From Flavobacteriales bacterium (GTDB lineage: Bacteria; Bacteroidota; Bacteroidia; Flavobacteriales; TMED113): 50,676 nt of DNA. The stretch's first letter is position 1. The number at the start of each line of letters is the position of its first letter. The notes beneath the pieces were generated by a model. The model did no database searches and was not told the DNA's origin. It saw only the letters and a program-made list of their open reading frames with translations. Below are positions 19,302-29,785 of the stretch, one piece after another. The DNA lies in contig PKDT01000068.1 in the NCBI GenBank assembly GCA_002863085.1, forward strand, positions 1 through 50,676. Reading direction: 5' to 3'. The position numbers and the translations under genes are program-made.

Positions 19302-20449
19302 TTTTTTATTGCTTTCTTCAGCCTTCCAATTTCTTCACTTGTTTGGTTCCCAATGGAGGAGTTTTCTTCTGCTCTTCTAATAAGATATGGTAAAACAGAC
19401 TTTACTGGCCCGTATGGAACGTACTTAGCAACGTTGTAATTGAATTTTGACAGTGAATAACTTATTGTGTCACACATCCCAAGAAGTTGTGAAAAATAAA
19501 TTCTTGAATCATTATTTTTAATTTTGTTTTGTTTCATTAATTCAATTGCAATTTTAGTACTTTTGAGATTGTGTGTTCCAAAACAAACACTAATATCTTT
19601 TATATTTTCAATACAGTACTGGGTTGCATTATTAAATTCGACATCACAATTATCTTTATTATTATGAATTGGGCAGTTATAACCATTTTTTTTTGCTCTC
19701 ATCCTTTCTTTTTCGATGTAGGCTCCTCTAACTAGTTTAAGTCCTAATTTAAAATTTTCATTTTTTGCACTTCGGTGAATTTTTTTAATATATTCTAATC
19801 TCCCTTTTCTGTATAATTGAATCGTGTTGTAAACAATTACCTTCTTTACATTAAATTTAGACATTAGTTTTTCAGTTAAATCATCTATTGCGTCTTGAAT
19901 CCAGCTTTCTTCTGCATCAATTAAAATTGGCGTATTTACTTTTTCAGCTAAAGCACATATTTTATTCAATTTTAATTTCAAACTGTCTAATTCTTTTGAT
20001 TCATTATCGCTTAATACAAGTTTGTTGTTTAATTTTTCAAGAAGCTCAAATCTTGCAATTCCCGTGAGCTTGAACACGCAAAAAGGAATTTCTGAGCTTT
20101 TCTTTGAGATTTCTATATTTCTTAAAATTTCATTAAATACGTCTTGAAAACCACTTTCATTCTTTTGACCTTCAACTGAGTAATCTAAAATAGTTTTAAT
20201 ATTATTTTTACTTAGGGTTTGAATAACCTTTATTGATTCATTGATATTTTCCCCTCCGCAAAAATGTTTAAATATTGTATTTTTTATTATTACAGATATT
20301 GGTATTTTAAGAAAAAGACAAATTTTTAAAATGTATTTACCAATTGAAACAAGCTTGGGTTTAGAAAGTAACTTAAATAAAATTAAATTCTCATATAATT
20401 CTCTTTTTGATTTACTTTTATAATCAATATATTTATCATCAAATCTCAT
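19295..20449 (-). CDS. Proline dehydrogenase
   Basis: LDYSVEGQ, VFKLTGIAR, LIDAEESWIQ, GLKLVRGAYIEKER, CFGTHNLKS, LLGMCDTISY, YVPYGPVKSVLPYLIRRAEEN. Confidence 0.95.
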   Translation of the reverse strand: MRFDDKYIDYKSKSKRELYENLILFKLLSKPKLVSIGKYILKICLFLKIPISVIIKNTIFKHFCGGENINESIKVIQTLSKNNIKTILDYSVEGQKNESGFQDVFNEILRNIEISKKSSEIPFCVFKLTGIARFELLEKLNNKLVLSDNESKELDSLKLKLNKICALAEKVNTPILIDAEESWIQDAIDDLTEKLMSKFNVKKVIVYNTIQLYRKGRLEYIKKIHRSAKNENFKLGLKLVRGAYIEKERMRAKKNGYNCPIHNNKDNCDVEFNNATQYCIENIKDISVCFGTHNLKSTKIAIELMKQNKIKNNDSRIYFSQLLGMCDTISYSLSKFNYNVAKYVPYGPVKSVLPYLIRRAEENSSIGNQTSEEIGRLKKAIKNY

Positions 20450-20499
20450 ATTTCAATTTAGTATTAAAATTTAAAAATTCACGGTTATTTTTTAATAAT

Positions 20500-21573
20500 A
20501 TGCTTACAAAACTAAAATTATTTGACTCTCCCATATACATGGGTTATGATTGTCTCTCTCAACTCCAAAAGATAATCAAAAAATTAAATCCATCAAGAGT
20601 ATTTATTATTTTGGATAGGAATTCGAAAAGATTTTGTTTAAATCAATTAATTACTGTTTGTACACAAATCAAACAACCATACTACTTTGAATTGAAAGAA
20701 GGAGAGAATGAAAAATCATTAGAGAATTGTCAAAAACTATTTAATTATTTAATTAAAAAAAATGCAGATAGAAAATCTTTAATTATAAACTTAGGAGGCG
20801 GTGTAATTTGTGATTTTGGTGGATTTGCGTCTACTGTATTCAAGAGAGGGGTAAAATTCATTAATATACCAACAACATTGATGGCACAAATAGATGCTTC
20901 AATTGGTGGAAAGGTTGGAGTAAATCATAATGTGTATAAGAATCAAATTGGATCTTTTAACCTGCCTCATTCTGTTTTTATAAACTATGAATTTATAAAG
21001 ACTATTTCTTTTAATAATTTAAATGCATCTTTTTCGGAAGTTTTAAAATACGGTTTAATTTATAATCAAAAATTATGGCAAGAATTGGATTCAAGCTTAT
21101 TAACTTGTAGTGATTTAAGTCATTTAATTGAAAAATGTGTAAGAATAAAATTAGACGTGGTAAAAAAGGATTATTATGATAATGACATAAGAAGAATTCT
21201 AAATTTTGGTCACACAATTTCACATGCTATCGAAAGTACGTATCTTCAAAATAATCTTAAAATTTCTCACGGTGATGCACTTGCAGTTGGTTTAATTTGT
21301 GAAACGTATCTATCATATGTTGAGTTTGGATTCAGTAGCCAAAAACTAAACCATGTTGTTGATAAAATATCAAGTTTTTTTAATTTTAAAAAAATTGAAA
21401 CTTTAGATCATAAACTAATTATGAAATTTATCAAAAATGATAAAAAGTCCTCAAGTGGTTCTAATAATTTCACTCTTATCAAGGACATAGGAACAGCTGT
21501 TATAAATTATAATGTATCAAATGCTAAAATAGCAGATGCATTAAGTTATTTTAAAAAAACATGTCAAGTATAA
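20500..21573 (+). CDS. aroB: 3-dehydroquinate synthase
   Basis: NLGGGVICDFGGFASTVFKRGVKFINIPTTLMAQIDASIGGKVGVN; LNFGHTISHAIE. ORF begins 20407 but ATG at 20500 (MLTKLKLFDSPIYMG) avoids overlap with proline dehydrogenase. Confidence 0.95.
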   Translation: MLTKLKLFDSPIYMGYDCLSQLQKIIKKLNPSRVFIILDRNSKRFCLNQLITVCTQIKQPYYFELKEGENEKSLENCQKLFNYLIKKNADRKSLIINLGGGVICDFGGFASTVFKRGVKFINIPTTLMAQIDASIGGKVGVNHNVYKNQIGSFNLPHSVFINYEFIKTISFNNLNASFSEVLKYGLIYNQKLWQELDSSLLTCSDLSHLIEKCVRIKLDVVKKDYYDNDIRRILNFGHTISHAIESTYLQNNLKISHGDALAVGLICETYLSYVEFGFSSQKLNHVVDKISSFFNFKKIETLDHKLIMKFIKNDKKSSSGSNNFTLIKDIGTAVINYNVSNAKIADALSYFKKTCQV

Positions 21574-22787
21574 GTTTAAGTTTAGGAGCCGTTATAAATA
21601 AAGATGCGAGCTTTATCTTATCTGGATCGAAGAGTATTACCCAAAGAGCACTGATAATTAATAGCTTATGTGAAAATAAAACAATTTCAAAAGACTACTC
21701 CGATTCTGACGATTCGAATTTATTGAAAGCATGCATTCAAAGTAATGAAAATATAATTAATGTTTCAAATTCAGGTACCACACTCCGATTTTTAATTTCA
21801 TATTATTTGTTAAAAAGAAATAAAGTAACAATTGTTGGCGATGAGCGTTTATTTGAGAGACCAATTACACAATTAATATCCTATCTCAGAAAATTAGGAG
21901 GAAAAATAGTGTTAAAAAAAAATAAAATAATTTTAGAAATAAGTAACCTGAAAGGCGGAACTATAGAATTTGAAAAATCTAATTCTAGTCAATTCATTTC
22001 TTCAATTTTACTAATATCTCCTTTCTTGAAAGGCGGTTTGAAAATTACAAGATTTAACAATACAATATCTCAGCAGTACATTAACATGACTATTTCTATG
22101 ATGAAGTACTGTGGGGCAAATATTGAATTTAATAATAGTTCAATTATTGTACAAGAGTCAAAATATTCTAGACCATTTATGCAAATTGAATCTGATTGGT
22201 CTTGTGCATCTTATTTATATTTAGCTTTTCTTTTATCTAGTCTTGAAAAAATTCAAATTCAATATTTGAATTTTTCTAGTTCCCAACCGGATAATGCTAC
22301 CATATCATTTTTTAGTTTATTAGGAATAAGGTCTATTTTTAAAAATGAGGTTGTTGAATTAAGAAAAGTTAGTCAATTTATAAAGCCTGATAAAATTTCA
22401 TGGAATTTTGTTGATTGTCCTGATTTTTCAGTAACTGCTTTTGTTGCTTGCTTATCTCAGAAAATTAATCTTAAAGGATTTGGATTAAATACACTTCCTT
22501 TCAAGGAAAGTAACAGACTGTTAGCGCTAAAAAATGAAATTGAAAAATTTGAGTGTTTAGTTGAGATAGAAAACGATTGCGAGTTATCAATTTATCCAAG
22601 TGAAAAAAAATGGTTAAAACAGTACAGTATTGAAACATACAATGATCACAGAATTGCACTAGCCTTTTCAACACTTTCAATATTAGGAATAAAAATCGAA
22701 ATTCCAGATTTAAAAGTAATTAATAAGTCTTACCCAAATTTTTTTAATGATTTGACTAAATTTGGAGTCATAATTAAATATATTTAA
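21561..22787 (+). CDS. aroA: 3-phosphoshikimate 1-carboxyvinyltransferase (EPSP synthase)
   Basis: SGSKSITQRALIINSL, NSGTTLRFLISYY, DERLFERPI, YNDHRIALAFSTL. Confidence 0.95.
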   Translation: MSSISLSLGAVINKDASFILSGSKSITQRALIINSLCENKTISKDYSDSDDSNLLKACIQSNENIINVSNSGTTLRFLISYYLLKRNKVTIVGDERLFERPITQLISYLRKLGGKIVLKKNKIILEISNLKGGTIEFEKSNSSQFISSILLISPFLKGGLKITRFNNTISQQYINMTISMMKYCGANIEFNNSSIIVQESKYSRPFMQIESDWSCASYLYLAFLLSSLEKIQIQYLNFSSSQPDNATISFFSLLGIRSIFKNEVVELRKVSQFIKPDKISWNFVDCPDFSVTAFVACLSQKINLKGFGLNTLPFKESNRLLALKNEIEKFECLVEIENDCELSIYPSEKKWLKQYSIETYNDHRIALAFSTLSILGIKIEIPDLKVINKSYPNFFNDLTKFGVIIKYI

Positions 22788-22789
22788 AA

Positions 22790-23356
22790 ATGAATATAAA
22801 TGATATTTTAACTATTACACTAACATTATTTGCAGTTGTTGACATACTGGGAGCTTTACCTTTGATTATTAGCATAAGACAAAAAAGCGGACATATAAAT
22901 TCTTTAAAGGCAACGCTAGTCTCATTTATAATCATGATGTTATTTTTATTTATTGGTGAAAACTTACTTCAGTTAATTGGAATTGATGTTCAATCATTTT
23001 CTATGGCTGGAGCTATAGTAATTTTTTTATTAGCACTTGAGATGATTCTTAATATTGAACTTTTTAAGCCAAATGAACAAGACAACTCTGGTACAATTGT
23101 TCCCGTCGCGTTTCCTTTAATTGCAGGTGCAGGAACTTTAACAACAATATTATCATTGAGAGCTATTGAAGATTTTTCACACCTAGAGATTACCTTGGGA
23201 ATAACTATTAACTTAATCTTTGTATATATTGTTTTGAAAACAACAAACAGGATTGAAAAATTACTTGGAATTTCAGGGATAAATGTCTTGAGACGAGTTT
23301 TTGGAATTATTCTTATGGCTATTGCGATTAAATTATTTAAGGCAGGACTTGTTTAA
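22790..23356 (+). CDS. MarC family integral membrane protein
   Basis: FAVVDILGALPLIISI, VPVAFPLIAGAGTLTTIL, GINVLRRVFGIILMAIAIKLF. Confidence 0.9.
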   Translation: MNINDILTITLTLFAVVDILGALPLIISIRQKSGHINSLKATLVSFIIMMLFLFIGENLLQLIGIDVQSFSMAGAIVIFLLALEMILNIELFKPNEQDNSGTIVPVAFPLIAGAGTLTTILSLRAIEDFSHLEITLGITINLIFVYIVLKTTNRIEKLLGISGINVLRRVFGIILMAIAIKLFKAGLV

Positions 23357-23859
23357 TTAGTTCTAAACTTAAACTTTTCACTTTTGAGTTCTTTATTTGC
23401 ATTAACAATCTTCTTCTTCAAGTTTTCTTTGTATTCAACCGTTTTATTGTAAACTTCAGAGTCTCCAGTGGCAATCATTTGTGCACAAAGAATACCAGCG
23501 TTTAAAGCACCATTAATAGCCACAGTAGCCACAGGAATTCCTGGAGGCATCTGAACAATTGCGAGAAGAGAATCTAGACCATCAAGTGACGCTTTAATGG
23601 GTACTCCGATAACAGGAATTGGAGTCATAGCTGCAATTACACCAGGGAGATGTGCTGCCATTCCAGCTCCAGCAATTATAACTTTAATACCATTATCAGA
23701 TGCGTTCTTTGCAAACTCTTCAACTTGCTCGGGTGTTCTATGTGCTGAAAGTGCATTGATTTCAAATGGAATTTCCATTTCTTCAAAGAATATGGCAGCT
23801 TTCTTCATTACAGGCCAGTCTGAGGTGCTTCCCATAATTATGCTTACTAGTGGTCTCAT
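23353..23859 (-). CDS. purE: 5-(carboxyamino)imidazole ribonucleotide mutase (class I type)
   Basis: IIMGSTSDWPVMKKA, LSAHRTPEQ, VIIAGAGMAAHLPGVIAAMT, LDSLLAIVQMPPGIPVATVAI. Confidence 0.96.
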   Translation of the reverse strand: MRPLVSIIMGSTSDWPVMKKAAIFFEEMEIPFEINALSAHRTPEQVEEFAKNASDNGIKVIIAGAGMAAHLPGVIAAMTPIPVIGVPIKASLDGLDSLLAIVQMPPGIPVATVAINGALNAGILCAQMIATGDSEVYNKTVEYKENLKKKIVNANKELKSEKFKFRTN

Positions 23860-24015
23860 ATAGTTATGTTATTAAATATTGTTTAATTAATAAATGTAAT
23901 ATTTTTGTTTTAAAAAACATTCAATTTTGTTTTAATTTGATACAATGTTAATTTCAAAATAAAAATTGTAAAATTAATCGACTAAAATTTTTGTAATTTA
24001 TGTGAATGATTATAA

Positions 24016-24038
24016 ATGCAAAAATTTAAACTTTGCAT
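24016..24038. repeat. Perfect 7-bp inverted repeat ATGCAAA-N9-TTTGCAT just upstream of adk
   Basis: atgcaaa (24016..24022) aatttaaac tttgcat (24032..24038); adk ATG at 24056. Confidence 0.8.
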
Positions 24039-24055
24039 AAACAAATAATATAACC

Positions 24056-24634
24056 ATGAAAAATATAATTATTTTTGGTCCCCCCGGATCTGGTAAGGGC
24101 ACCCAAGCGGAACTATTAGTAAAAAATAAGGGACTAAGCCATATCTCCACCGGTGATATTTTCAGAAAAAACATCAAAGGGTCAACTAAGCTTGGAGTAC
24201 TTGCCTCAAGCTATATTGAAAATGGACAATTAGTACCTGACAACGTTACATCTGACATGTTATCCAATGAAATTGAAAGTATTTCAGACTCTAAAGGGTT
24301 TATTTTTGATGGTTATCCCCGGACAATAAATCAAGCTGAGTTTTTTGAAAGTCTTCTGCTCAAAAAAAACATGAAATTATCAATGGTCTTGTCATTAGAT
24401 GTTAATGAAGAAATTTTATTAAAAAGATTATTGAATAGAGGATTAACCAGTGGGCGGGATGACGATAGAAATGAAAATATAATTTTAAATAGGATAAGAG
24501 TCTATAATAATCAAACATCAGTATTAAAAAAATATTACATTGATAAACTTGGAGATAATTTTCATTCAATTAACGGTGAGCATGGTATTCAATCTATTTT
24601 TAAAAGTATTGATCATATAATCAATAATAGCTAA
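24056..24634 (+). CDS. adk: Adenylate kinase (short form)
   Basis: IIIFGPPGSGKGTQAELL, HISTGDIFR, FIFDGYPRTINQA, GRDDDRNENI. Confidence 0.97.
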   Translation: MKNIIIFGPPGSGKGTQAELLVKNKGLSHISTGDIFRKNIKGSTKLGVLASSYIENGQLVPDNVTSDMLSNEIESISDSKGFIFDGYPRTINQAEFFESLLLKKNMKLSMVLSLDVNEEILLKRLLNRGLTSGRDDDRNENIILNRIRVYNNQTSVLKKYYIDKLGDNFHSINGEHGIQSIFKSIDHIINNS

Positions 24635-24641
24635 AAAATAA

Positions 24642-25643
24642 ATGGTAAATAATAAGAATAATTTTGTTGATTATGTAAAAATATATTGTAAATCAGGGAA
24701 TGGTGGAAAAGGATCTGCACATTTTTTTAGATCTAGAATACAGCCAAAGGGTGGTCCTGATGGCGGTGACGGAGGTCGAGGAGGTCATGTTATTATTAGA
24801 GGAAAGAGAAACTTATGGACACTGCTTCATCTTAAGTTCACAAAACATATAAAAGCTGGTCATGGTGGAGATGGAAGTAAAAATACAAGCACCGGAGCCA
24901 GCGGTAAAGACGTTTACATTGATGTTCCAATTGGGACTATTGTTAAAAATGATGAATCAAACGAGCAAGTTTTTGAAATTACAAAAGATAATCAAGAATT
25001 TATTTTGCTTAAGGGTGGACTTGGTGGTAGAGGAAATGTACACTTCAAAAATGCAGTTCGACAAAGTCCTAGGTATGCTCAGCCTGGTATACCAGGAACT
25101 GAGTCTAGTGCGATTTTAGAGTTGAAAGTACTTGCAGATGTTGGACTAGTTGGTTTTCCAAATGCTGGAAAATCTACTCTTTTGTCGGTTGTTAGTGCGG
25201 CAAAACCCAAAATTGCAGATTACCAATTCACAACTCTAGTTCCAAATTTAGGCATTGTAAACTATCGTGATGAGAAGTCTTTTGTAATGGCAGATATTCC
25301 AGGAATAATAGAGGGGGCCAGTTATGGCAAGGGCTTAGGCCTTCGTTTTTTAAGACATATTGAAAGAAACAGTTGTTTACTATTTATGATTCCTTCAAAT
25401 TGTAATGATATTAATAAAGAGTACAATATATTAATCGATGAATTAAAAAACTACAATCCTGAACTACTTGACAAAGATCATTTATTAGTTATTTCAAAAT
25501 CAGATTTAATTGACTCAAAATTGAAAAAAGAAATAAGTAAATCTATTAGAGTTAAACATTTATTTATTTCATCAATTACTAAAAAAGGAATAAGTCAACT
25601 TAAAGATGAAGTATGGAAAATTTTAACAAAAAATTATGATTGA
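24642..25643 (+). CDS. obgE: GTPase Obg
   Basis: Gly-rich Obg fold [68 protein letters not shown]. Confidence 0.97.
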   Translation: MVNNKNNFVDYVKIYCKSGNGGKGSAHFFRSRIQPKGGPDGGDGGRGGHVIIRGKRNLWTLLHLKFTKHIKAGHGGDGSKNTSTGASGKDVYIDVPIGTIVKNDESNEQVFEITKDNQEFILLKGGLGGRGNVHFKNAVRQSPRYAQPGIPGTESSAILELKVLADVGLVGFPNAGKSTLLSVVSAAKPKIADYQFTTLVPNLGIVNYRDEKSFVMADIPGIIEGASYGKGLGLRFLRHIERNSCLLFMIPSNCNDINKEYNILIDELKNYNPELLDKDHLLVISKSDLIDSKLKKEISKSIRVKHLFISSITKKGISQLKDEVWKILTKNYD

Positions 25644-26196
25644 TAAAATAATTGAACTAGATAAATCTTTATTCTTGTTTCTTAACAGTCTAGGATCTGA
25701 AAAAATAGACCCGATTTGGGTGTTTATTTCAGATCAAAATTGGATGTTTATTTTTCTAGCTTTAATAATAATACCAAACTTATATTTCAAGTTTGGTTCA
25801 AAGACATTTTATTACATGACTTTTATCCTCTTGTGTTTTGGTCTTACAGACTTGATTCATTTACACATTTTTAAAAATTTATTTTTGAGACTTAGACCCT
25901 GCTGGGACCCTGAAATTTCTAATTTATGTAGAATTGTGGTTGAAAAGGGTGGTTTATATGGTTTTGTTTCTGGACATGCAGCAAATTCAACGGCAATCGT
26001 AACTCTTTTTTTACTGAGATTGAGATCAAAGAGTAATTTTTTAAAAATCTCTTTAGTAACTTGGCTTTTTCTTGTTTCATTCAGTAGGATATACTTAGGT
26101 AAACATTTCCCCTTAGATGTAATATTTGGATGTGTTCTTGGTTTAATTACTGCTTATATTTTTAGCAGAGTTATGGACAAAGTTAAGTTTATATAG
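25636..26196 (+). CDS. PAP2 superfamily phosphatase
   Basis: [44 protein letters not shown] (three PAP2 signature motifs). Confidence 0.92.
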   Translation: MIDKIIELDKSLFLFLNSLGSEKIDPIWVFISDQNWMFIFLALIIIPNLYFKFGSKTFYYMTFILLCFGLTDLIHLHIFKNLFLRLRPCWDPEISNLCRIVVEKGGLYGFVSGHAANSTAIVTLFLLRLRSKSNFLKISLVTWLFLVSFSRIYLGKHFPLDVIFGCVLGLITAYIFSRVMDKVKFI

Positions 26197-26547
26197 ATGA
26201 ATTTTTTAATTGTTTTTTTTGGCGGAGGCATAGGAAGTATGATTAGGTATTTGTTTTCAATGCTGTTATATGGATTTACATTTCCTATTTCAACATTGCT
26301 ATCAAATTTTTTTAGTTGTTTGATTTACGGTTTTATTATACTCTACATTGAAAACTTAGAGTATAATAAAGAGTATGCATTATTTTTTGTAATTGGAGTT
26401 TGTGGAGGATTAAGTACCTTTTCGACATTTAGTTACGAGAGTATAAATTTAATCAAAAGTGGTTATTTTTTATATGCTTTACTAAATGTCTTAGTAAGTG
26501 TACTTTTATGTTTTTCAACGTTGTATTTCGTAATAAAAAAACTATAA
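26197..26547 (+). CDS. crcB: Fluoride ion transporter CrcB/Fluc
   Basis: GGGIGSMIRYLFS, GVCGGLSTFSTFSYES; 116 aa; starts 1 nt after the preceding stop. Confidence 0.93.
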   Translation: MNFLIVFFGGGIGSMIRYLFSMLLYGFTFPISTLLSNFFSCLIYGFIILYIENLEYNKEYALFFVIGVCGGLSTFSTFSYESINLIKSGYFLYALLNVLVSVLLCFSTLYFVIKKL

Positions 26548-27180
26548 TAATTCGCACAACATTACTCCATCTCTTATGGGAAGTAATGTGTTTTTCACTC
26601 TTTGGTCATTTCTGACTAATAAATTTAACTTTTTAATTTCATTTGTTTCCACATCTTTCTTTGGACTTTCAACTAGTACCTTCCCACTCCAAAGTACATT
26701 GTCAATAATTATACAGCCACCTTTATTTAATTTATTAACAGCCATCTCGTAATAATTACAGTAGTTTTTTTTATCTCCATCAATGAAAATTAAATCATAA
26801 TTATGTTTAAGAGTTGGAACAATTTCCATTGCATTTCCTATCAATAAATTTATTTTACTCTCAAGTCCTGATTTTTTAAAATATTTTTTGATGATATGTT
26901 CTAATTCTTCATTTATTTCAATAGTGTCTAATTTACCCCCATGCCTTAGTCCATGTGCTAAGCAAATTGAAGAATATCCTGTGTAGGTTCCAACCTCTAA
27001 AATACGTTCTGGTTTTTTAACGAAACTAATAAATCTTAAAAGTTGTCCTACAATTTTACCACTCAACATTCTTGGCATTAAAATCTTGTAGTTTGTTTCT
27101 CTTTCGAGTTCTTCTAATATCGTGTCTTCAGATGTAATTTTATTACAATAATTTAAAATATCTTCAGATAAAAAATCCAT
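26542..27180 (-). CDS. O-methyltransferase (class I SAM-dependent, CCoAOMT-like)
   Basis: RILEVGTYTGYSSICLAHGL, DLIFIDGDKKNYCNYYEMAV, GGCIIIDNVLWSGKV. Confidence 0.93.
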   Translation of the reverse strand: MDFLSEDILNYCNKITSEDTILEELERETNYKILMPRMLSGKIVGQLLRFISFVKKPERILEVGTYTGYSSICLAHGLRHGGKLDTIEINEELEHIIKKYFKKSGLESKINLLIGNAMEIVPTLKHNYDLIFIDGDKKNYCNYYEMAVNKLNKGGCIIIDNVLWSGKVLVESPKKDVETNEIKKLNLLVRNDQRVKNTLLPIRDGVMLCELL

Positions 27181-27241
27181 ATAATTATTTTGATTAATTA
27201 ATATTAACTAATTTAGAAAAGTTTACTTTTAAATTTTAATC

Positions 27242-29785
27242 ATGACACTCTTTTATAGGCATTTATTAATTATTTCTATTTTGTTTTTCAATCCACTTAC
27301 AGCACAGTTTTCAGGATCAAAATCTAAATCTAAGTCCTCAGACGAGCCAAAAAAAAACACAAAAAAGAAAGACATAAAAACAATCACAAAGGATTGCGTT
27401 GAATACAAAGGTTTATTCAATTTTTATCAAAATGAAGAAACATCTAAGTCTTTCTTGGAAATAGATACTTCCCAAATAAATAAGGAATTTATTTATTTTA
27501 GTTATGTCGAGGACGGTGTTCTTGATTCAAGAAACGTCAGAGGAAGATTTAGAGGGTCAAAAATCATTAAAATTCAAAAATATTTTAATAAAATTGATTT
27601 TGTAGTTGAAAATTATTCATACTATTTTGATCCAGAAAGTCCTTTAAGCAACTCAAAAAATGCGAATATTAATCAACCAATAATTATTAGTGAGGAAATT
27701 CTTGGATTCAATTCGGATAGTTCTAGTTTTTTAATCAACGCCGATAATGTTTTTCTTTCGGAAAATTTACAACAAGTAAAATCATCATATTCATCTTCAT
27801 ACAGAGGCTTTAAATTAGGGTCACTCAATAAATCTAAGACTCGTTACTATAAGGTTAACAATTACCCTGAAAATACCGACGTTATAGTTGATTATGTTTA
27901 TGAATCTAAATACCCACAAAAATATGGAAGCAAAGCCATAACTGACTCTAGAGTAGTGGGTATGCGAATCCAACACAGCTTGATTGAGATTCCGGATAAC
28001 AACTTTAAACCGAGATTTGACGATCCGCGGGTAGGTTATTTCCACACGCAAACTAATGATATGACAACTATTGACCAGATTAACTATCGAGATATGATCC
28101 ACAGATGGGATCTCAAGAAAAAAAATCCTGAACTAGAATTATCAGAACCAGTAAATCCGATAGTTTGGTGGATTGAAAATACAACTCCCATTGAGTTCAG
28201 ATCAATTATTAAGAAAGGTGTTGAGTCTTGGAATATTGCATTTGAAAAAGCTGGATTTTTAAATGCGATTCAAGTCAAAGTACAACCTGATACTGCTCTA
28301 TGGGATGCGGGTGATATAAGGTATAATGTTTTGAGATGGACATCATCACCACAGCCACCGTGGGGTGGTTATGGCCCTTCATTTGTGAATCCAAAAACAG
28401 GACAAATTCTTGGAGCTGATATTATGTTGGAGTGGGTTTATATAACTAATAGGATAAAATACGATTATTTGTTTAATGAATCTGATTTCAACTCTGAGTA
28501 TTCGGATCACAACGATCATTTGTGTATAGCTGCCCATGAATTGCAACTTCAAAATAATTTTGGTTTAGATTTTATCGAATTTAAATCCTTGGGTGAAGAA
28601 ATGAAAAAAGAGTTAGTTAACCAATCTCTTCAGAGATTAGTTCTACATGAGGTTGGTCATACGTTGGGGTTAAGTCATAATTTTAAGGGAAGTACTTTAC
28701 TCTCAGTTGATGAGTTAAATAATAAAAATATTGTTGCAAAAAAGGGAATTTGCTCTTCTGTAATGGAGTATCCTGCAATTAATATTACAAAAAATCCTGA
28801 TGATCAAGGCCTTTTTTACGACATTGTTCCTGGTCCATATGACTGTTGGGCAATAGAGTTTGGTTATTCCGATTTTTCAGACCAAAAAGAATTAGAATCA
28901 CTATCTAAGATTCTATCCCGTTCAACCAATAAAGATTTGGTCTATGCCAACGATGCAGATGATATGAGATATCCTGGTAAAGGAATAGATCCAAATGCAA
29001 TGATAAATGATTTAAGTAGCGATCCAGTTTTGCACTCAAAGGAAAGAATGGATATGATAAAAGAAATGTTGCAGAGTCTAAAGTCAAAGTATACCGCTGA
29101 AGGGACAACATATGAAAGACTAAAAAAGACATATTTCTCTCTTTTGTCTCAATATTTCAGATGCCTTGACATAATTTCAAGACAAATTGGTGGTGTAAAT
29201 GTTGATAGGTCATTTATAAGTCAAAATTCCGAAATTAAACCATTTAGCCCTGTTGAAGTTGACTTACAAAAATATTCAGTCCAATTAATTAAAGAATATG
29301 GTTTTGAAAATCAAGAAATGTTCAATGATAGTGATTTATTCTCCCACTTACAGTCTCAGAGAAGAGGATTTAATTTTAGATCAAGCGGTGAAGATCCAAA
29401 AATACTTCCGACAGTTTTAAATAGACAAAAATTGCTCTTATCTCATCTGTTGAATAAAAATGTGTTACAAAGAATAAATAATAGTTCCCTATATGGTAAC
29501 GAATACAGTTTAACTGAGTATATGATTGATTTGAGAAATGCAGTATTTAGAAGCGATTTATATTCAAATGTTTCTTTAACAAGACGTAATTTACAAGTTG
29601 AATATATAGATTTTTTGATCCGTCTTGTTTCAGATAAATCCAATTACGATAATATGTCTAAAACTTCAGCGTTCTACAATCTAAATTGGTTAAAATCCAA
29701 TTTAGATAAAGAAATAGGGAACTTAACCACTAGACAACATAGGGAATATTTACTTTACAAAATTGATGATATCATTGAAAATTAA
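27242..29785 (+). CDS. Secreted zinc-dependent metalloprotease (DUF5117/DUF4953-type)
   Basis: Signal peptide ending FNPLTAQ; WNIAFEKAGFLNAIQVK...DIRYNVLRW; zinc site LHEVGHTLGLSHNFKGS (HExxHxxGxxH). Confidence 0.88.
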   Translation: MTLFYRHLLIISILFFNPLTAQFSGSKSKSKSSDEPKKNTKKKDIKTITKDCVEYKGLFNFYQNEETSKSFLEIDTSQINKEFIYFSYVEDGVLDSRNVRGRFRGSKIIKIQKYFNKIDFVVENYSYYFDPESPLSNSKNANINQPIIISEEILGFNSDSSSFLINADNVFLSENLQQVKSSYSSSYRGFKLGSLNKSKTRYYKVNNYPENTDVIVDYVYESKYPQKYGSKAITDSRVVGMRIQHSLIEIPDNNFKPRFDDPRVGYFHTQTNDMTTIDQINYRDMIHRWDLKKKNPELELSEPVNPIVWWIENTTPIEFRSIIKKGVESWNIAFEKAGFLNAIQVKVQPDTALWDAGDIRYNVLRWTSSPQPPWGGYGPSFVNPKTGQILGADIMLEWVYITNRIKYDYLFNESDFNSEYSDHNDHLCIAAHELQLQNNFGLDFIEFKSLGEEMKKELVNQSLQRLVLHEVGHTLGLSHNFKGSTLLSVDELNNKNIVAKKGICSSVMEYPAINITKNPDDQGLFYDIVPGPYDCWAIEFGYSDFSDQKELESLSKILSRSTNKDLVYANDADDMRYPGKGIDPNAMINDLSSDPVLHSKERMDMIKEMLQSLKSKYTAEGTTYERLKKTYFSLLSQYFRCLDIISRQIGGVNVDRSFISQNSEIKPFSPVEVDLQKYSVQLIKEYGFENQEMFNDSDLFSHLQSQRRGFNFRSSGEDPKILPTVLNRQKLLLSHLLNKNVLQRINNSSLYGNEYSLTEYMIDLRNAVFRSDLYSNVSLTRRNLQVEYIDFLIRLVSDKSNYDNMSKTSAFYNLNWLKSNLDKEIGNLTTRQHREYLLYKIDDIIEN

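Noticed and set aside
20407-20499. N-terminal extension of aroB in the ORF track
   Set aside because: Would overlap the proline dehydrogenase start; ATG at 20500 gives the conserved AroB N-terminus.
26197-26547. Fluoride riboswitch upstream of crcB
   Set aside because: crcB starts 1 nt after the PAP2 stop; no non-coding leader to host a riboswitch.
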